DNA of 64,000 bases, from the NCBI RefSeq assembly GCF_000472705.1, contig NZ_AXAE01000025.1:109-64108 (forward strand), read 5' to 3'. The number at the start of each line of letters is the position of its first letter. Position 1 is the stretch's first letter. Below, one piece after another: positions 44,810-54,501 of this stretch. The DNA comes from Mesorhizobium erdmanii USDA 3471. GTDB lineage: Bacteria; Pseudomonadota; Alphaproteobacteria; Rhizobiales; Rhizobiaceae. The position numbers and the translations under genes were made by a program. Under the pieces are notes generated by a model that was not told the origin of the DNA, made no database searches, and saw only the letters and a list, made by a program, of their open reading frames with translations.

Positions 44810-45712
44810 ATGGAAAAGGCGGATATAGAAGAGCTGCGCGGCCGGGTCGGCTGTGCGGCGGTGCTGGAGACGGGCGGCTTTGCGGTCGACCTCAAGGAAA
44901 GCACCCGCAAAGCGGTCAAATATCGCCGTGGCGACGATATCATCATCGTCATCCATGACGGCAAGGGATGGTTCGCCCCGTTGTCGGATGCAAAAGGCGA
45001 TGTCTATTCGCTGGTCCAGCATCTGGACGGCGGCGATTTCGTGGAGGCCTTCGTGCGGGTTGCGTCGCTTGTGGGATTGGTGCCGAGCGAGCCCGAATGG
45101 AAACGGCAGTCCCGGGAGACCGAACTCGACCAGTCCATCCCGCAACGATGGGTGGCGCGACGCAAGCCGTGGCGCGGGTCGGCGACCTGGCGCTATCTGC
45201 GCGATGAGCGGCACATTCCCGAACAGGTCATCGCGACAGCGACCGCTCAGAACGTTCTGAGGGAAGGCCCGCGCGGCAGCATGTGGGCCGCCCACAGCGA
45301 CGCGGCCGGTATCGTCACCGGCTGGGAGGAGCGCGGCCCGCAATGGCGGGGTTTTGCGGCTGGAGGCGGCAAGATGTTGTTCCGGTTGGGGACGACGATG
45401 ACAGCCACCCGCATCTGCGTCACCGAAGCGGCGATCGACGCCATGAGCCTGGCCGCGATCGAACGGATCCGGCGCGATACGCTGTATGCCAGCACCGGCG
45501 GCGGCTGGTCGCCGGCGACGGACACGGCTCTTCGCCTGTTGGGGGCAAAGCCGAACACGCGGCTTGTGGCGGCCACCGACGCCAACCCGCAAGGCGAGGC
45601 ATTCGTGTCGAGGCTGCGTGAGCTTGCCGGCGAGCTCGCCTGCGACTTTGAGCGGCTGAAGCCGCGCGCCGAAGACTGGAACGCGATGCTGCAGGACGCG
45701 GCACCCGCCTGA
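44810..45712 (+). CDS. DUF3991/TOPRIM-domain protein (plasmid primase-like)
   Basis: The ATG at 44810 follows GGAGAGAAGA; the frame extends upstream without support. The 300-residue product has an N-terminal CHC2/DUF3991-like region (VKYRRGDDIIIVIHDGKGWF, GDVYSLVQHLDGGDFVEAFV) and a C-terminal TOPRIM fold: ICVTEAAIDAMSLAAIE (Glu of TOPRIM) and LVAATDANPQGEAF (DxD-like). These proteins are common on plasmids and integrative elements and may act in replication or conjugative DNA processing. No zinc-finger cysteines are evident, so primase activity is uncertain. Confidence 0.8.
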   Translation: MEKADIEELRGRVGCAAVLETGGFAVDLKESTRKAVKYRRGDDIIIVIHDGKGWFAPLSDAKGDVYSLVQHLDGGDFVEAFVRVASLVGLVPSEPEWKRQSRETELDQSIPQRWVARRKPWRGSATWRYLRDERHIPEQVIATATAQNVLREGPRGSMWAAHSDAAGIVTGWEERGPQWRGFAAGGGKMLFRLGTTMTATRICVTEAAIDAMSLAAIERIRRDTLYASTGGGWSPATDTALRLLGAKPNTRLVAATDANPQGEAFVSRLRELAGELACDFERLKPRAEDWNAMLQDAAPA

Positions 45713-46043
45713 CGGCGCCGATCACTCAACCGCCGGCGCAAGATTGAAGATCGCTGCCAGCGCTTTGCCAATGACCATGTCAACTCGAAAGTCTGCGCCA
45801 CGCGGGCATGACAGCCGGTTCGCACCGCCAAATTGGAGAGGAAGAGAGAGAAAAGGAAAGGAAACCGGGTTGCCGCATGCCCGCCGGTCGCGTGCAAGGG
45901 TGAAGCTTCGCCCGGCTGCGCCGGCCCTTGACCCGCCCGGACGGAGAGGCGGCCGCTGGGAAGGGGTCATGAAGGGCTGAAGATGATGGGCATCCACGAG
46001 GGTGTTGCGCGCTCAGGCCCGACGAGGCTGAAGGAGCCCGCCG
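45713..46043 (+). promoter_or_regulatory. Long leader region before the DUF1419-like gene
   Basis: 331 bases without a convincing gene. It holds a purine run (GAGAGGAAGAGAGAGAAAAGG, about 45835) and a hairpin-like GGGTGAAGCTTCGCCC (about 45899), similar in style to the leader before 54502. No single long stem was found. A small plus-strand frame (45744-45980) is arginine-rich and looks non-coding. Confidence 0.35.
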
Positions 46044-46649
46044 ATGAACCCCTTTTCTCCCATCCGTAAAGTCTACCAGGGCATTGCCGACCGCCGGCAG
46101 ATGTTCCGTTTGTTCGACCGCCATGCGCAGCGCCCGAACCGGGATCACGTCGATGCCGGATCTCTTTATCTCGGGGAGTGGTTTGGAGTCGGCCGCGCCG
46201 AGCACGACTACATGCTGGAAATTCTGCCACCGCTCTGGATGCGAGGCGAGATGTTCGCGCTACGCGAGTTTCTTACCGATAGCATCACCAGCGTCTTCTA
46301 CACACTGCGCATCGACGGCGGAACGCGTTACTATCATGCCTATTGCGATCTGAATGTGGCGCGATCGCCTGCCGAAATGCGCGATGCCATCGTCGAGCGC
46401 GAGTCCTGGCCGGTGAAGGCGATGACGCGCGAAGAGCGGTTGGAGCATATCTGGAGCGCCACGCACGACGATTACCGTTGCTATGCCGGGGACCGCTGGC
46501 TGCCGGAGCATCGCGGCAAGCGCACGGTGCTCTGTTATGGCGGCCGGCAGGGCACCACGCTGAAGTTGCTCGACGAACTCACCGATGATGAGATCGCGGC
46601 CAAGCTGCCGGTGCATCTGCGCCATCTCCCGATCCAGGCGGCGGCGTGA
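46044..46649 (+). CDS. DUF1419-family accessory protein
   Basis: A 201-residue protein. Recognised by IRKVYQGIADRRQMFRLFDR, AEHDYMLEILPPLWMRGEMF, ALREFLTDSITSVFYTLRID and REERLEHIWSATHDDYRCYA. DUF1419 proteins occur on rhizobial plasmids and symbiosis islands; function unknown. The gene is followed 9 bases later by the DUF3085 gene and then by the methylase-helicase, a common trio in such elements. Confidence 0.72.
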   Translation: MNPFSPIRKVYQGIADRRQMFRLFDRHAQRPNRDHVDAGSLYLGEWFGVGRAEHDYMLEILPPLWMRGEMFALREFLTDSITSVFYTLRIDGGTRYYHAYCDLNVARSPAEMRDAIVERESWPVKAMTREERLEHIWSATHDDYRCYAGDRWLPEHRGKRTVLCYGGRQGTTLKLLDELTDDEIAAKLPVHLRHLPIQAAA

Positions 46650-46658
46650 GGTGGGGCG

Positions 46659-47057
46659 ATGTTTACCTTTCCCATCCTTGCCGTCCGCAAGGTGATCGAT
46701 CGCGGCATTGCCGATGCCGCCGCCAATGGAGGCTTCCGCAATCCCTACTATGGGACGAGGCCCGGTGAGGGCGAACGGCCCGGCCTCTGGTTGGTCGGCG
46801 ACGAGGGCGTCTACATCCTGTCCAACGGCAAACTCGCCGAGGGCGCCCGTGCGCTCGTCGCCTATTCGGAGCAATGCCACCCTGTCGGCAATCCCGACTG
46901 GTGGGACTACAAGCGCCGGCATTTCGGCGGTGACGACGGCATCGAATTCATCGACGCCGAGCAATTGATCCCGCTGTTCGATCGCAACCTTCGCTGCACG
47001 CATCTCAACGTGCAGCTCACCGAGACCGAAGTCTCGCTCTCGCTGATCGCCCGCTAA
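46659..47057 (+). CDS. DUF3085-family accessory protein
   Basis: A 132-residue protein: MFTFPILAVRKVIDRGIADA, ERPGLWLVGDEGVYILSNGK and NPDWWDYKRRHFGGDDGIEF. This pattern fits DUF3085, found in alphaproteobacterial mobile elements. The ribosome-binding site is GAGGTGGGG. The end carries a short acidic LTETEVSLSLIAR tail. Role unknown. Confidence 0.75.
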   Translation: MFTFPILAVRKVIDRGIADAAANGGFRNPYYGTRPGEGERPGLWLVGDEGVYILSNGKLAEGARALVAYSEQCHPVGNPDWWDYKRRHFGGDDGIEFIDAEQLIPLFDRNLRCTHLNVQLTETEVSLSLIAR

Positions 47058-47141
47058 CCCCAGCCAACCCGCCAGCCTTTCACGCGGCCGCCAACGGCGT
47101 CCGCGTGCTCGCGCTTGCCCTCAAATCCAAGGAGATTTTTC

Positions 47142-50100
47142 ATGGCCCATGACGACCCCTTTACCATCGACCTGTTCGGCAGCACGGCCATTTCGTCCGG
47201 ACTTGGCCTTGGCGTCACCGCCTTCGCGGCTGACTTCGGGCCGGGCGATGACGATGATCCCAATTCTTCCGCGCCTTCGCCGGTCACGACGGCGGTTGCA
47301 GCCATGCAACCGACGTCGAAGCCTCGACGGGGTCATGGACTGAACTTTCATCTTGCCGGCGATCGTGGGCTGGCCCGTGGCTGGAAGGATCGGGCCGGCG
47401 ACAACATCGCTTCGATCCGGCTCGCCGCCGAGATCGAGGCCGATGAGCGCTCTGCCACGCGCGAGGAGCAGGAGCGGCTGATCCGGTTCACCGGCTTCGG
47501 CGCGTCCGACCTTGCCAATGGCGTCTTCCGCCGCCCCGGCGAGAGCGAATTTCGCAAAGGCTGGGGCGAGATCGGCTCGGACCTGGAAGATGCCGTCGGC
47601 GAGATCGACTATGCCTCGCTCGCGCGCTGCACCCAATATGCCCATTTTACGCCTGAGTTCATCGTGCGGGCGATCTGGTCAGGCCTCCAGCATCTCGGAT
47701 GGCGCGGCGGTCGGGTTCTTGAACCAGGCGTCGGAACTGGCCTGTTTCCGGCGCTGATGCCGCAGTCCCTGCGCGGCGTCTCCCACGTCACTGGAATTGA
47801 ACTCGATCCCGTCACCGCGCGCATCGCCCGGCTGTTGCAGCCGCAAGCGCGGATCATAACCGGAGACTTTGCCGCCACGCAGCTGCCGGCGACCTTCGAC
47901 CTCGCCATCGGCAATCCACCGTTTTCGGATCGAACCGTGCGCTCCGACCGGGCATATCGGTCGATGGGATTACGGCTGCATGACTACTTCATTGCCCGGT
48001 CGGTCGATCTGCTGAAGCCAGGGGCTCTTGCCGCCTTCGTCACCAGTTCGGGCACGATGGACAAGGCAGATAGCACCGCGCGCGAGCATATTGCGAAGGC
48101 GGCCGATCTGATTGCCGCCATGCGCCTGCCCGAGGGCAGTTTCCGGGCCGACGCCGGCACCGACGTCGTGGTCGACATTTTGTTTTTCCGCAAGCGCAAG
48201 CTCGGCGAGCCAGAGGGCGACCTCTCATGGCTGGACACCGAAGAAGTTCGGGCCGCGACGCGGGATGAGGGCGCGATCCGCGTGAACCGCTGGTTCGCGC
48301 GCCACCCAGATTTCGTGCTCGGCACGCATGCCACTGTCTCGGGGCCTTATGGCGAGGCCTATTCCTGCCTGCCCCATCCCGGTGCCGATCTGGAGCGTGC
48401 GCTCACCGCAGCGATCTCGCTCCTTCCGGAAGCCATCTATGAGGGCGAGCCGGCCGAGATTGATCATGAGATTGATCATGACGCCGAGCCCAGTGCCGAT
48501 GTCGTCGATGCCGTCGATACCCTGCCGGAAGGCTCCGGCGTGCGCGAGGGCAGTTTCGTCGTCGCGAAAAATACCGCCCTCGCGCAGATGATCGATGGTG
48601 CTGCGGTGGCCATCACGGTGCGCAAGGGCAGGGCGAGCGAAGGCGTGCCGGAAAAGCACGCGCGTATCATCCGCAAATTGATCCCCATCCGTGATGCGGT
48701 GCGTGAAGTCCTGAAGGCCCAGGAGTTCGACCGGCCCTGGAAGCCGGCCCAAGTCAAGCTGCGCATCGCATGGTCGAATTTTGTGCGCGGCTTCGGCCCC
48801 ATAAACATGACCGTCGTATCCACCAGCGAGGACGCAGAGACCGGCGAGGTCCGCGAAGTGCATCGCCGGCCAAACCTGCAGCCCTTCCTCGACGATCCCG
48901 ATTGCTGGTTGGTCGCCTCCATCGAGGACTACGATCTCGAAACCAACACCGCCCGGCCGGGTCCGATTTTCACCGAGCGCGTCATCGCGCCGCCCGCACC
49001 ACCCATCATCACAAGTGCTGCCGATGCGCTTGCCGTCGTGCTCAACGAGCGCGGCCATGTCGATGTCGATCACATCGCCGAATTGCTGCACGCCGATGTC
49101 GAAGCCGTCATCGCCGAACTCGGCGACGCCATCTACCGCGATCCCGAGACCGGTTCGTGGCAAACGGCCGACGCCTATCTCTCCGGTCAGGTCCGCGACA
49201 AGTTGAAGGTCGCGGAAGCCGCAGCCGCACTCGACCGAATTTTCGAGCGCAATGTCCGCGCCCTGGTCGAGGTTCAACCGGCCGATCTTCGGCCTTCCGA
49301 TATTACGGCCCGTCTTGGCGCACCATGGATACCCGCCGCCGATGTTGTCGCCTTCATCAAGGAGACGATGGGTGCCGAGATCAGGATCCATCACATGCCG
49401 GAGCTGGCATCGTGGACCGTCGAGGCGCGGCAATTGGGATGGACGGCGGCCGGCACGTCCGAATGGGGTACCGATCGCCGTCATGCCGGCGAGCTCCTAG
49501 CCGACGCGCTGAACAGCAGGGTGCCGCAGATCTTCGATACGGTGAAAGAGGGCCCTGCTGAAAAGCGCGTGCTCAATGTCGTGGATACGGAAGCCGCCAA
49601 GGAAAAGCTGCACAAGATTAAGACCGCTTTCCAGAACTGGATCTGGTCCGATCCCGAGCGGACCGACCGGCTGGCGCGGGTCTACAATGACCGCTTCAAC
49701 AACATCGCTCCCCGAAGATTCGACGGGGATCACCTGCAGCTTCCAGGCGCCTCCGGCGCCTTTTCTCTTTATGGACACCAGAAGCGCGGTATCTGGCGTA
49801 TCGTCTCGGCCGGCTCGACCTACCTCGCCCACGCCGTCGGCGCCGGCAAGACCATGACGATTGCCGCGGCCGTCATGGAGCAGCGCCGGCTTGGCCTGAT
49901 CGCCAAGGCCATGTTGGTCGTTCCCGGTCATTGCCTTGGACAGGTGGCCCGCGAATTTCTGTCGCTCTACCCGACCGCGCGAATCCTCGTCGCCGATGAG
50001 ACGAATTTTTCTTTAGCCAAGCGACATCGCTTCCTGTCGCGTGCGGCGACGGCGACCTGGGATGCGATCATCATCACCCACAGCGCCTTCCGCTTCATCG

Positions 50101-52253
50101 GCGTGCCGTCGGCTTTCGAGCAACAGATGATTGAGGACGAACTGGAACTCTACGATACGCTGCTGACCAAGGCCGAGAGCGATGACCGCGTCTCGCGCAA
50201 GCGTCTTGAGCGGCTGAAGGAGGGGCTTAGGGAACGGTTGGAGGCGTTGGCGACCCGCAAGGACGACCTGCTCACCATCTCCGAGATCGGCGTCGACCAG
50301 ATCATCGTCGACGAAGCGCAGGAGTTCAGGAAGCTTTCCTTCGCCACCAACATGTCGACGCTCAAGGGCGTCGATCCGAACGGCTCGCAGCGGGCCTGGG
50401 ACCTTTATGTCAAATCCCGGTTCGTCGAGACGAAGAATCCGGGCCGGGCGCTCGTGCTGGCCTCCGGCACGCCGATCACCAACACGCTTGGCGAGATGTT
50501 CTCGGTGCAGCGTTATCTCGGTTACGAGGCGCTGCTTCAGCGCGGCCTGCACGAGTTCGACGCCTGGGCTTCGACCTTCGGCGACGTCACGACTGAACTC
50601 GAATTGCAGCCATCCGGCAAATACAAGCCGGTGACGCGCTTCGCCACCTTCGTCAACGTGCCCGAGCTGATCGCCATGTTCCGCTCCTTCGCGGATGTGG
50701 TGGTGCCGCAAGACCTGCGGGACTATGTGAAGGTGCCGGCGCTTTCCACCGGCGCACGTCAGATCATCACCGCCAAGCCGTCCGCTGCCTTCAAGCGCTA
50801 CCAGAGGGTGCTCGATGCCCGCATCAAGGCCATCGAGGAACGCGACTGTCCGGCAGAACCTGGTGACGACATCCTGCTCTCGGTTATCACCGATGGCCGG
50901 CACGCCGCTATCGACCTGCGCCTGGTCGATCCGGACGATGACAATGAGCCGGACAACAAGCTCAACGCCCTGATCGGCAATGCCTTCCGCATCTGGCAAG
51001 AAACAGCGGAATGTAGCTATGTCCGCGCCGACGGCATGCCGTTTGAGCTTGCCGGCGCAGCGCAGATGATTTTTTCCGATCTCGGCACGATCAGCGTCGA
51101 GAAAACCCGAGGCTTCTCGGCCTATCGCTGGATCATGGACGAGCTGGTCCGCAGGGGCGTTCCGCCATCGGAAATTGCCTTCATGCAGGATTTCAGGAAG
51201 TCGGAGGCCAAGCAGCGCCTGTTCGGCGACGTGCGGGCCGGAAAAATCCGGTTCCTGATCGGCTCCTCCGACACGATGGGCACCGGCGTCAACGCGCAGC
51301 TTCGCCTCAAGGCGCTGCATCATCTCGATGTGCCGTGGCTTCCCTCTCAGATCGAGCAGCGCGAAGGTCGTATCTTGCGGCAGGGCAACCAGCACGATGT
51401 CATCGATATCTTCGCCTACGCCACCGAGGGTTCGATGGACGCCCAGATGTGGCAGAACAACGAGCGCAAGGCCCGGTTTATCGCAGCCGCCCTGTCGGGT
51501 GACACGTCCATTCGGCGGCTGGAGGATATGGGTGAGGGGCAGGCCAACCAGTTCGCGATGGCCAAGGCGATCGCCTCGGGCGATCCGCGTCTGATGCAGA
51601 AGGCAGGTCTGGAGGCAGACATTGCCCGTCTGGAGCGCCTTCGCGCGGCCCACATCGATGATGAGCACGCCGTTCGGCGGCAGATCCGCGATGCCGAGCG
51701 CGATATCGAATACTCGACCCGGCGCATCGGCGAGGTCGGAAAGGATATCGAGCGCCTCGTGCCGACGACCGGCGACGGGTTCAGCATGGTGGTTGGGGGC
51801 GAGGCGTTCACTGAGCGCAAACTCGCTGGTCGCGCGCTGATGAAGGAAATCCTGACTCTCGAGCAGCTTCAGAAGGAAGGCAAAACCCTTATAGCCTGCA
51901 TCGGCGGGTTCGAATTCGAATATTCCGGCGAGCGTTTCGGCAAGGACGGCTACCGCTATGCCACCATGCTGGTGCGCACCGGCGTCGATCATGAGATTGA
52001 GCTCGCGGTGACCACCACGCCGCTTGGTGCGATTTCTCGCCTCGAGCATGCCTTGGCCGGCTTCGAGGGCGAGCAGGTACAATACCGCCAGCGTCTTCAG
52101 GATGCCGAGCGCAGGGTCATCTCCTATCGCTCGCGTCAGGGCGGCGAGTTCGGATTTTCTGGTGAACTGGCCGAGAAGCGCCGGCAGCTTGCGGAAATCG
52201 AAACCGATCTCGCGTCCTCGACTGATGGCCGGGATCAGCGTGCTGCCGCATAG
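47142..52253 (+). CDS. Giant DNA methyltransferase-helicase fusion (DarB-like)
   Basis: The ATG at 47142 follows AAGGAG, giving 1703 residues. The N-terminal part contains an N6-adenine methyltransferase: VLEPGVGTGLFPALMPQSL (SAM motif) and NPPF at residues 258-261 in DLAIGNPPFSDRT. The C-terminal part is an SF2/SNF2-like helicase: Walker A AVGAGKT (898-904), DEAQ box (1057-1060), ASGTPITNTLGEM (motif III-like) and QIEQREGRILRQGNQ (motif VI). The final about 200 residues are coiled coil. Such proteins sit in plasmids and integrative elements and resemble phage P1 DarB, which protects incoming DNA from restriction; that role here is inference. It closes the DUF1419-DUF3085 run. Confidence 0.85.
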   Translation: MAHDDPFTIDLFGSTAISSGLGLGVTAFAADFGPGDDDDPNSSAPSPVTTAVAAMQPTSKPRRGHGLNFHLAGDRGLARGWKDRAGDNIASIRLAAEIEADERSATREEQERLIRFTGFGASDLANGVFRRPGESEFRKGWGEIGSDLEDAVGEIDYASLARCTQYAHFTPEFIVRAIWSGLQHLGWRGGRVLEPGVGTGLFPALMPQSLRGVSHVTGIELDPVTARIARLLQPQARIITGDFAATQLPATFDLAIGNPPFSDRTVRSDRAYRSMGLRLHDYFIARSVDLLKPGALAAFVTSSGTMDKADSTAREHIAKAADLIAAMRLPEGSFRADAGTDVVVDILFFRKRKLGEPEGDLSWLDTEEVRAATRDEGAIRVNRWFARHPDFVLGTHATVSGPYGEAYSCLPHPGADLERALTAAISLLPEAIYEGEPAEIDHEIDHDAEPSADVVDAVDTLPEGSGVREGSFVVAKNTALAQMIDGAAVAITVRKGRASEGVPEKHARIIRKLIPIRDAVREVLKAQEFDRPWKPAQVKLRIAWSNFVRGFGPINMTVVSTSEDAETGEVREVHRRPNLQPFLDDPDCWLVASIEDYDLETNTARPGPIFTERVIAPPAPPIITSAADALAVVLNERGHVDVDHIAELLHADVEAVIAELGDAIYRDPETGSWQTADAYLSGQVRDKLKVAEAAAALDRIFERNVRALVEVQPADLRPSDITARLGAPWIPAADVVAFIKETMGAEIRIHHMPELASWTVEARQLGWTAAGTSEWGTDRRHAGELLADALNSRVPQIFDTVKEGPAEKRVLNVVDTEAAKEKLHKIKTAFQNWIWSDPERTDRLARVYNDRFNNIAPRRFDGDHLQLPGASGAFSLYGHQKRGIWRIVSAGSTYLAHAVGAGKTMTIAAAVMEQRRLGLIAKAMLVVPGHCLGQVAREFLSLYPTARILVADETNFSLAKRHRFLSRAATATWDAIIITHSAFRFIGVPSAFEQQMIEDELELYDTLLTKAESDDRVSRKRLERLKEGLRERLEALATRKDDLLTISEIGVDQIIVDEAQEFRKLSFATNMSTLKGVDPNGSQRAWDLYVKSRFVETKNPGRALVLASGTPITNTLGEMFSVQRYLGYEALLQRGLHEFDAWASTFGDVTTELELQPSGKYKPVTRFATFVNVPELIAMFRSFADVVVPQDLRDYVKVPALSTGARQIITAKPSAAFKRYQRVLDARIKAIEERDCPAEPGDDILLSVITDGRHAAIDLRLVDPDDDNEPDNKLNALIGNAFRIWQETAECSYVRADGMPFELAGAAQMIFSDLGTISVEKTRGFSAYRWIMDELVRRGVPPSEIAFMQDFRKSEAKQRLFGDVRAGKIRFLIGSSDTMGTGVNAQLRLKALHHLDVPWLPSQIEQREGRILRQGNQHDVIDIFAYATEGSMDAQMWQNNERKARFIAAALSGDTSIRRLEDMGEGQANQFAMAKAIASGDPRLMQKAGLEADIARLERLRAAHIDDEHAVRRQIRDAERDIEYSTRRIGEVGKDIERLVPTTGDGFSMVVGGEAFTERKLAGRALMKEILTLEQLQKEGKTLIACIGGFEFEYSGERFGKDGYRYATMLVRTGVDHEIELAVTTTPLGAISRLEHALAGFEGEQVQYRQRLQDAERRVISYRSRQGGEFGFSGELAEKRRQLAEIETDLASSTDGRDQRAAA

Positions 52254-52450
52254 CAGGCTCGATACACGCTGCCGATCATTGTCAGCCATTGACCGGGGGC
52301 AAAGGTTCAAGGCCGCTTTGTGCAGGCGATGGAGGAGGCGCGCCGAACTGCAACGTTTCGGTCATGCTCGGCTCCGGCCAGCCAGACAACATGACGTAAC
52401 GTCAAGAATCAGCTAACTAGATCATTGCGGCGGACCTGATTGGACCGTCC
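52254..52450. other. Downstream spacer before terminator
   Basis: No gene is recognised between the helicase stop and the terminator at 52451. Confidence 0.4.
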
Positions 52451-52497
52451 GGCCGGTGCCTGCCAGAGCCCCCCGCAAAAGCAGGCGCCGGCCTTTT
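52451..52497 (+). terminator. Rho-independent terminator after the methylase-helicase gene
   Basis: GGCCGGTGCCTGC (52451-52463) pairs with GCAGGCGCCGGCC (52481-52493), with one G-T wobble, around a 17-base loop and is followed by TTTT. It lies about 200 bases past the stop codon. Confidence 0.8.
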
Positions 52498-52562
52498 AGC
52501 GCTTGAAAGGCGAGCAGTCATATTGTTTCGTCTTGTCCCCATCCAGACACGAGGCAGTTGCG

Positions 52563-52751
52563 ATGGACGACACCAAAGGCTGCGCGAACCACACGTCCGT
52601 CGAGATAGTCGAGGCCATGGGCGAGTGATTCGTCCGTGTTGTTGAGAACGGCGAAGAACTTACCCGATCATTCGACCTGGAATCGGTCGCCCTTGCCTTC
52701 GCGGAAGGCCAGCGGACACGCCTAGGGCTTAAGGACTTCAAGCGGATCTGA
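52563..52751 (+). pseudogene. Small ORF interrupted by an in-frame TGA
   Basis: Reads MDDTKGCANHTSVEIVEAMGE, a TGA at 52626-52628, then FVRVVENGEELTRSFDLESV and ALAFAEGQRTRLGLKDFKRI with a natural stop. The second half has a normal protein pattern, so the stop looks like a point mutation. No family is recognised. Confidence 0.5.
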
Positions 52752-52925
52752 CCCGATTTCCGCGTTCACACCATTGCCGCCTAAATTCAATTTGCTATCG
52801 ATCCGTTGCGGGATGGCCCGCCGCAAAGCCGGCCGCCATCATTGGCTCAGAATAGATCAGGCCCGGTTGCGTACTGGACAGTGCTCAAATAGAGATGGGA
52901 CAAATCAGACAAAAGGACCGACACA

Positions 52926-53399
52926 TTGACAAAAGAATCCGACCAACTCCCCGCCGAACTAGCCGAGCTTACTGCGGAGATTGTGTCCGCCTACGTAAGT
53001 AAGAACCCTGTGCCGGCAACCGGTCTGCCTGAACTAATCGCATCCGTGCACAAGTCTCTGTCCGGGCTTGGTACGCCGATCGCGCCTGTCGTTGAGCCGC
53101 AAACTCCCGCGGTCAACCCGAAGAAGTCGGTGACGCCAGATTTCATTATCTGCCTCGAAGACGGCAAGAAGTTCAAATCCCTGAAGCGGCACCTTAGCAC
53201 GGACTTCGGTCTGACACCGGACGCCTATCGCGAGAAGTGGGGCTTGCCGCGCGACTATCCGATGACGGCTCCGAATTACGCCGCTCAGCGCTCGCAACTG
53301 GCGAAGTCCATCGGGCTTGGCCGCAAGGTTGAACCCGTCGCAAAGAAGACACCTGCGAAGCGGAAAGCAAAAGCGTCCGCACCACCTGACGCAGCGTAA
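52926..53399 (+). CDS. Ros/MucR-family transcriptional regulator
   Basis: A 157-residue protein starting at a TTG after AAAGGACCGACACA. It contains the family core DFIICLEDGKKFKSLKRHL and GLTPDAYREKWGLPRDYPMT, APNYAAQRSQLAKSIGLGRK, with a lysine-rich tail. The zinc-site pattern is C76-x2-D79-x9-H89, but the last ligand position is changed (STDFG where a His is usual), so metal may be lost, as reported for some Mesorhizobium homologues. The family controls exopolysaccharide and symbiosis genes and compacts DNA. Confidence 0.88.
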   Translation: MTKESDQLPAELAELTAEIVSAYVSKNPVPATGLPELIASVHKSLSGLGTPIAPVVEPQTPAVNPKKSVTPDFIICLEDGKKFKSLKRHLSTDFGLTPDAYREKWGLPRDYPMTAPNYAAQRSQLAKSIGLGRKVEPVAKKTPAKRKAKASAPPDAA

Positions 53400-53745
53400 C
53401 GACTCAGCTCTGTCAAGGCGCGGCGGATCCCAATCCCGCCCGTGGCCCGCGCCATTCGGATAAGCCTCAGCGAGGGCGCCGGCCTTTGTTCTTAGCGTGG
53501 CGGACTCGCCGGGCGAAGAAACCCCAACCACCTTAAGCCCGGCGAGCCTACACCTGATCAAAGTAGGCGATCAGGACCGGGATCAACCGGCACCACGTCC
53601 GAAGCAAGAGCAATGCCAGCACTTTGCTCCCGAAATGGGACAATACCGGGGTCCCCCGGTAGCAGCCGGGTTTCTCCTCAGAAACAACAAACATAGAACA
53701 AAAACCTGGCTGTCGCCACGGGAGCCGCCGCGCCGAGACAGAGAA

Positions 53746-54074
53746 CCGTCCACCGACCTGCGAGCGCTGATTGATGTCCACAAGACAGCATACGCTGCGT
53801 TCGCCAAGGCGCTCAACGAAGTGGGCGAAAACAGCCGTGACCCTGATAGAGCGAGCCGGGTTGAGGAAATGGCGTGGCTGGCCATCTGCGCCTATCCTGC
53901 GATCAGGGAAAACAATGCTTGGCCAAGGCCCGATATCTTTTAGAGTTCGAGGCGCGCGGCTTCGCCCAACTATGTGGAAGGGTTGAGATAGACTGCCTGT
54001 TAGCCTCCATCAGATGGTTCGGAGTTCGCCGGTCGACGTCTTTCCGGAACGTTTGTCCTGCAGCAGTCGTATGA
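53746..54074 (+). pseudogene. Small hypothetical protein, frameshifted
   Basis: The region DLRALIDVHKTAYAAFAKALNE, RVEEMAWLAICAYPAIREN resembles small alpha-helical rhizobial proteins. Near 53913 the frame shifts and the likely continuation (KARYLLEFEARGFAQLCGR) follows in another frame. The upstream part of the open frame from 53497 is proline/arginine-rich and probably non-coding. Confidence 0.5.
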
Positions 54075-54501
54075 CCTTCTGACCAGGAATGGGTGACGTC
54101 ATGATCACAGCCCGACAGCTTCGAGCCGCTGGAGGGCTCCTTTGCGGCGTGCGTAGGTTCAAAAACGGTTAACCTTCAGCTCGCCGTGCTAAATTCTCCG
54201 CTTATCTCCATACCCCGGTCTAAGTCGAAGGGATGAGGAAAGGAAACGGAGGAGGAATAAAACCCGCTCGCAGATCGGGCGGGCCGCTGACGCTGGCGCT
54301 CAACCGCGCCGCTCGCGATCCCGGCCGCGTCGTCCTGCGCAGGGCCCAAGAGCCCCGCTCGGCCAGCCGGGCAGGGATGCTCGGCCGCAATTGCACCGGC
54401 CCGTCCGCTCCGCGGGCCGGGGGATGTCTTCGGGAAGAAGACGAGGAAGGACACAGCGAACGAACGGCGGTGTCCGCAAACCCCCTTGAAGGAGCATCTC
54501 C
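54075..54501 (+). promoter_or_regulatory. Leader region before the ParB-like gene
   Basis: 427 bases without a gene. It contains a GAGGAAAGGAAA run (about 54236), a stem GGCCCG/CGGGCC (about 54400-54420), GTCTTC-GGGAA-GAAGAC (about 54425-54441), and GGACAC/GTGTCC (about 54448-54475). AAGGAG precedes the ATG. The clustered hairpins suggest a structured leader, though without one single long stem. Confidence 0.4.

Noticed and set aside
45744..45980. 78-codon arginine/proline-rich frame in the leader of the DUF1419-like gene
   Set aside because: Low-complexity composition and overlap with purine tracts suggest untranslated leader.
50013..52310. A 765-codon open frame antisense to the methylase-helicase
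   Set aside because: High-GC codon bias keeps the opposite frame open; its histidine/arginine-rich product resembles nothing, while the plus-strand helicase motifs are unambiguous.
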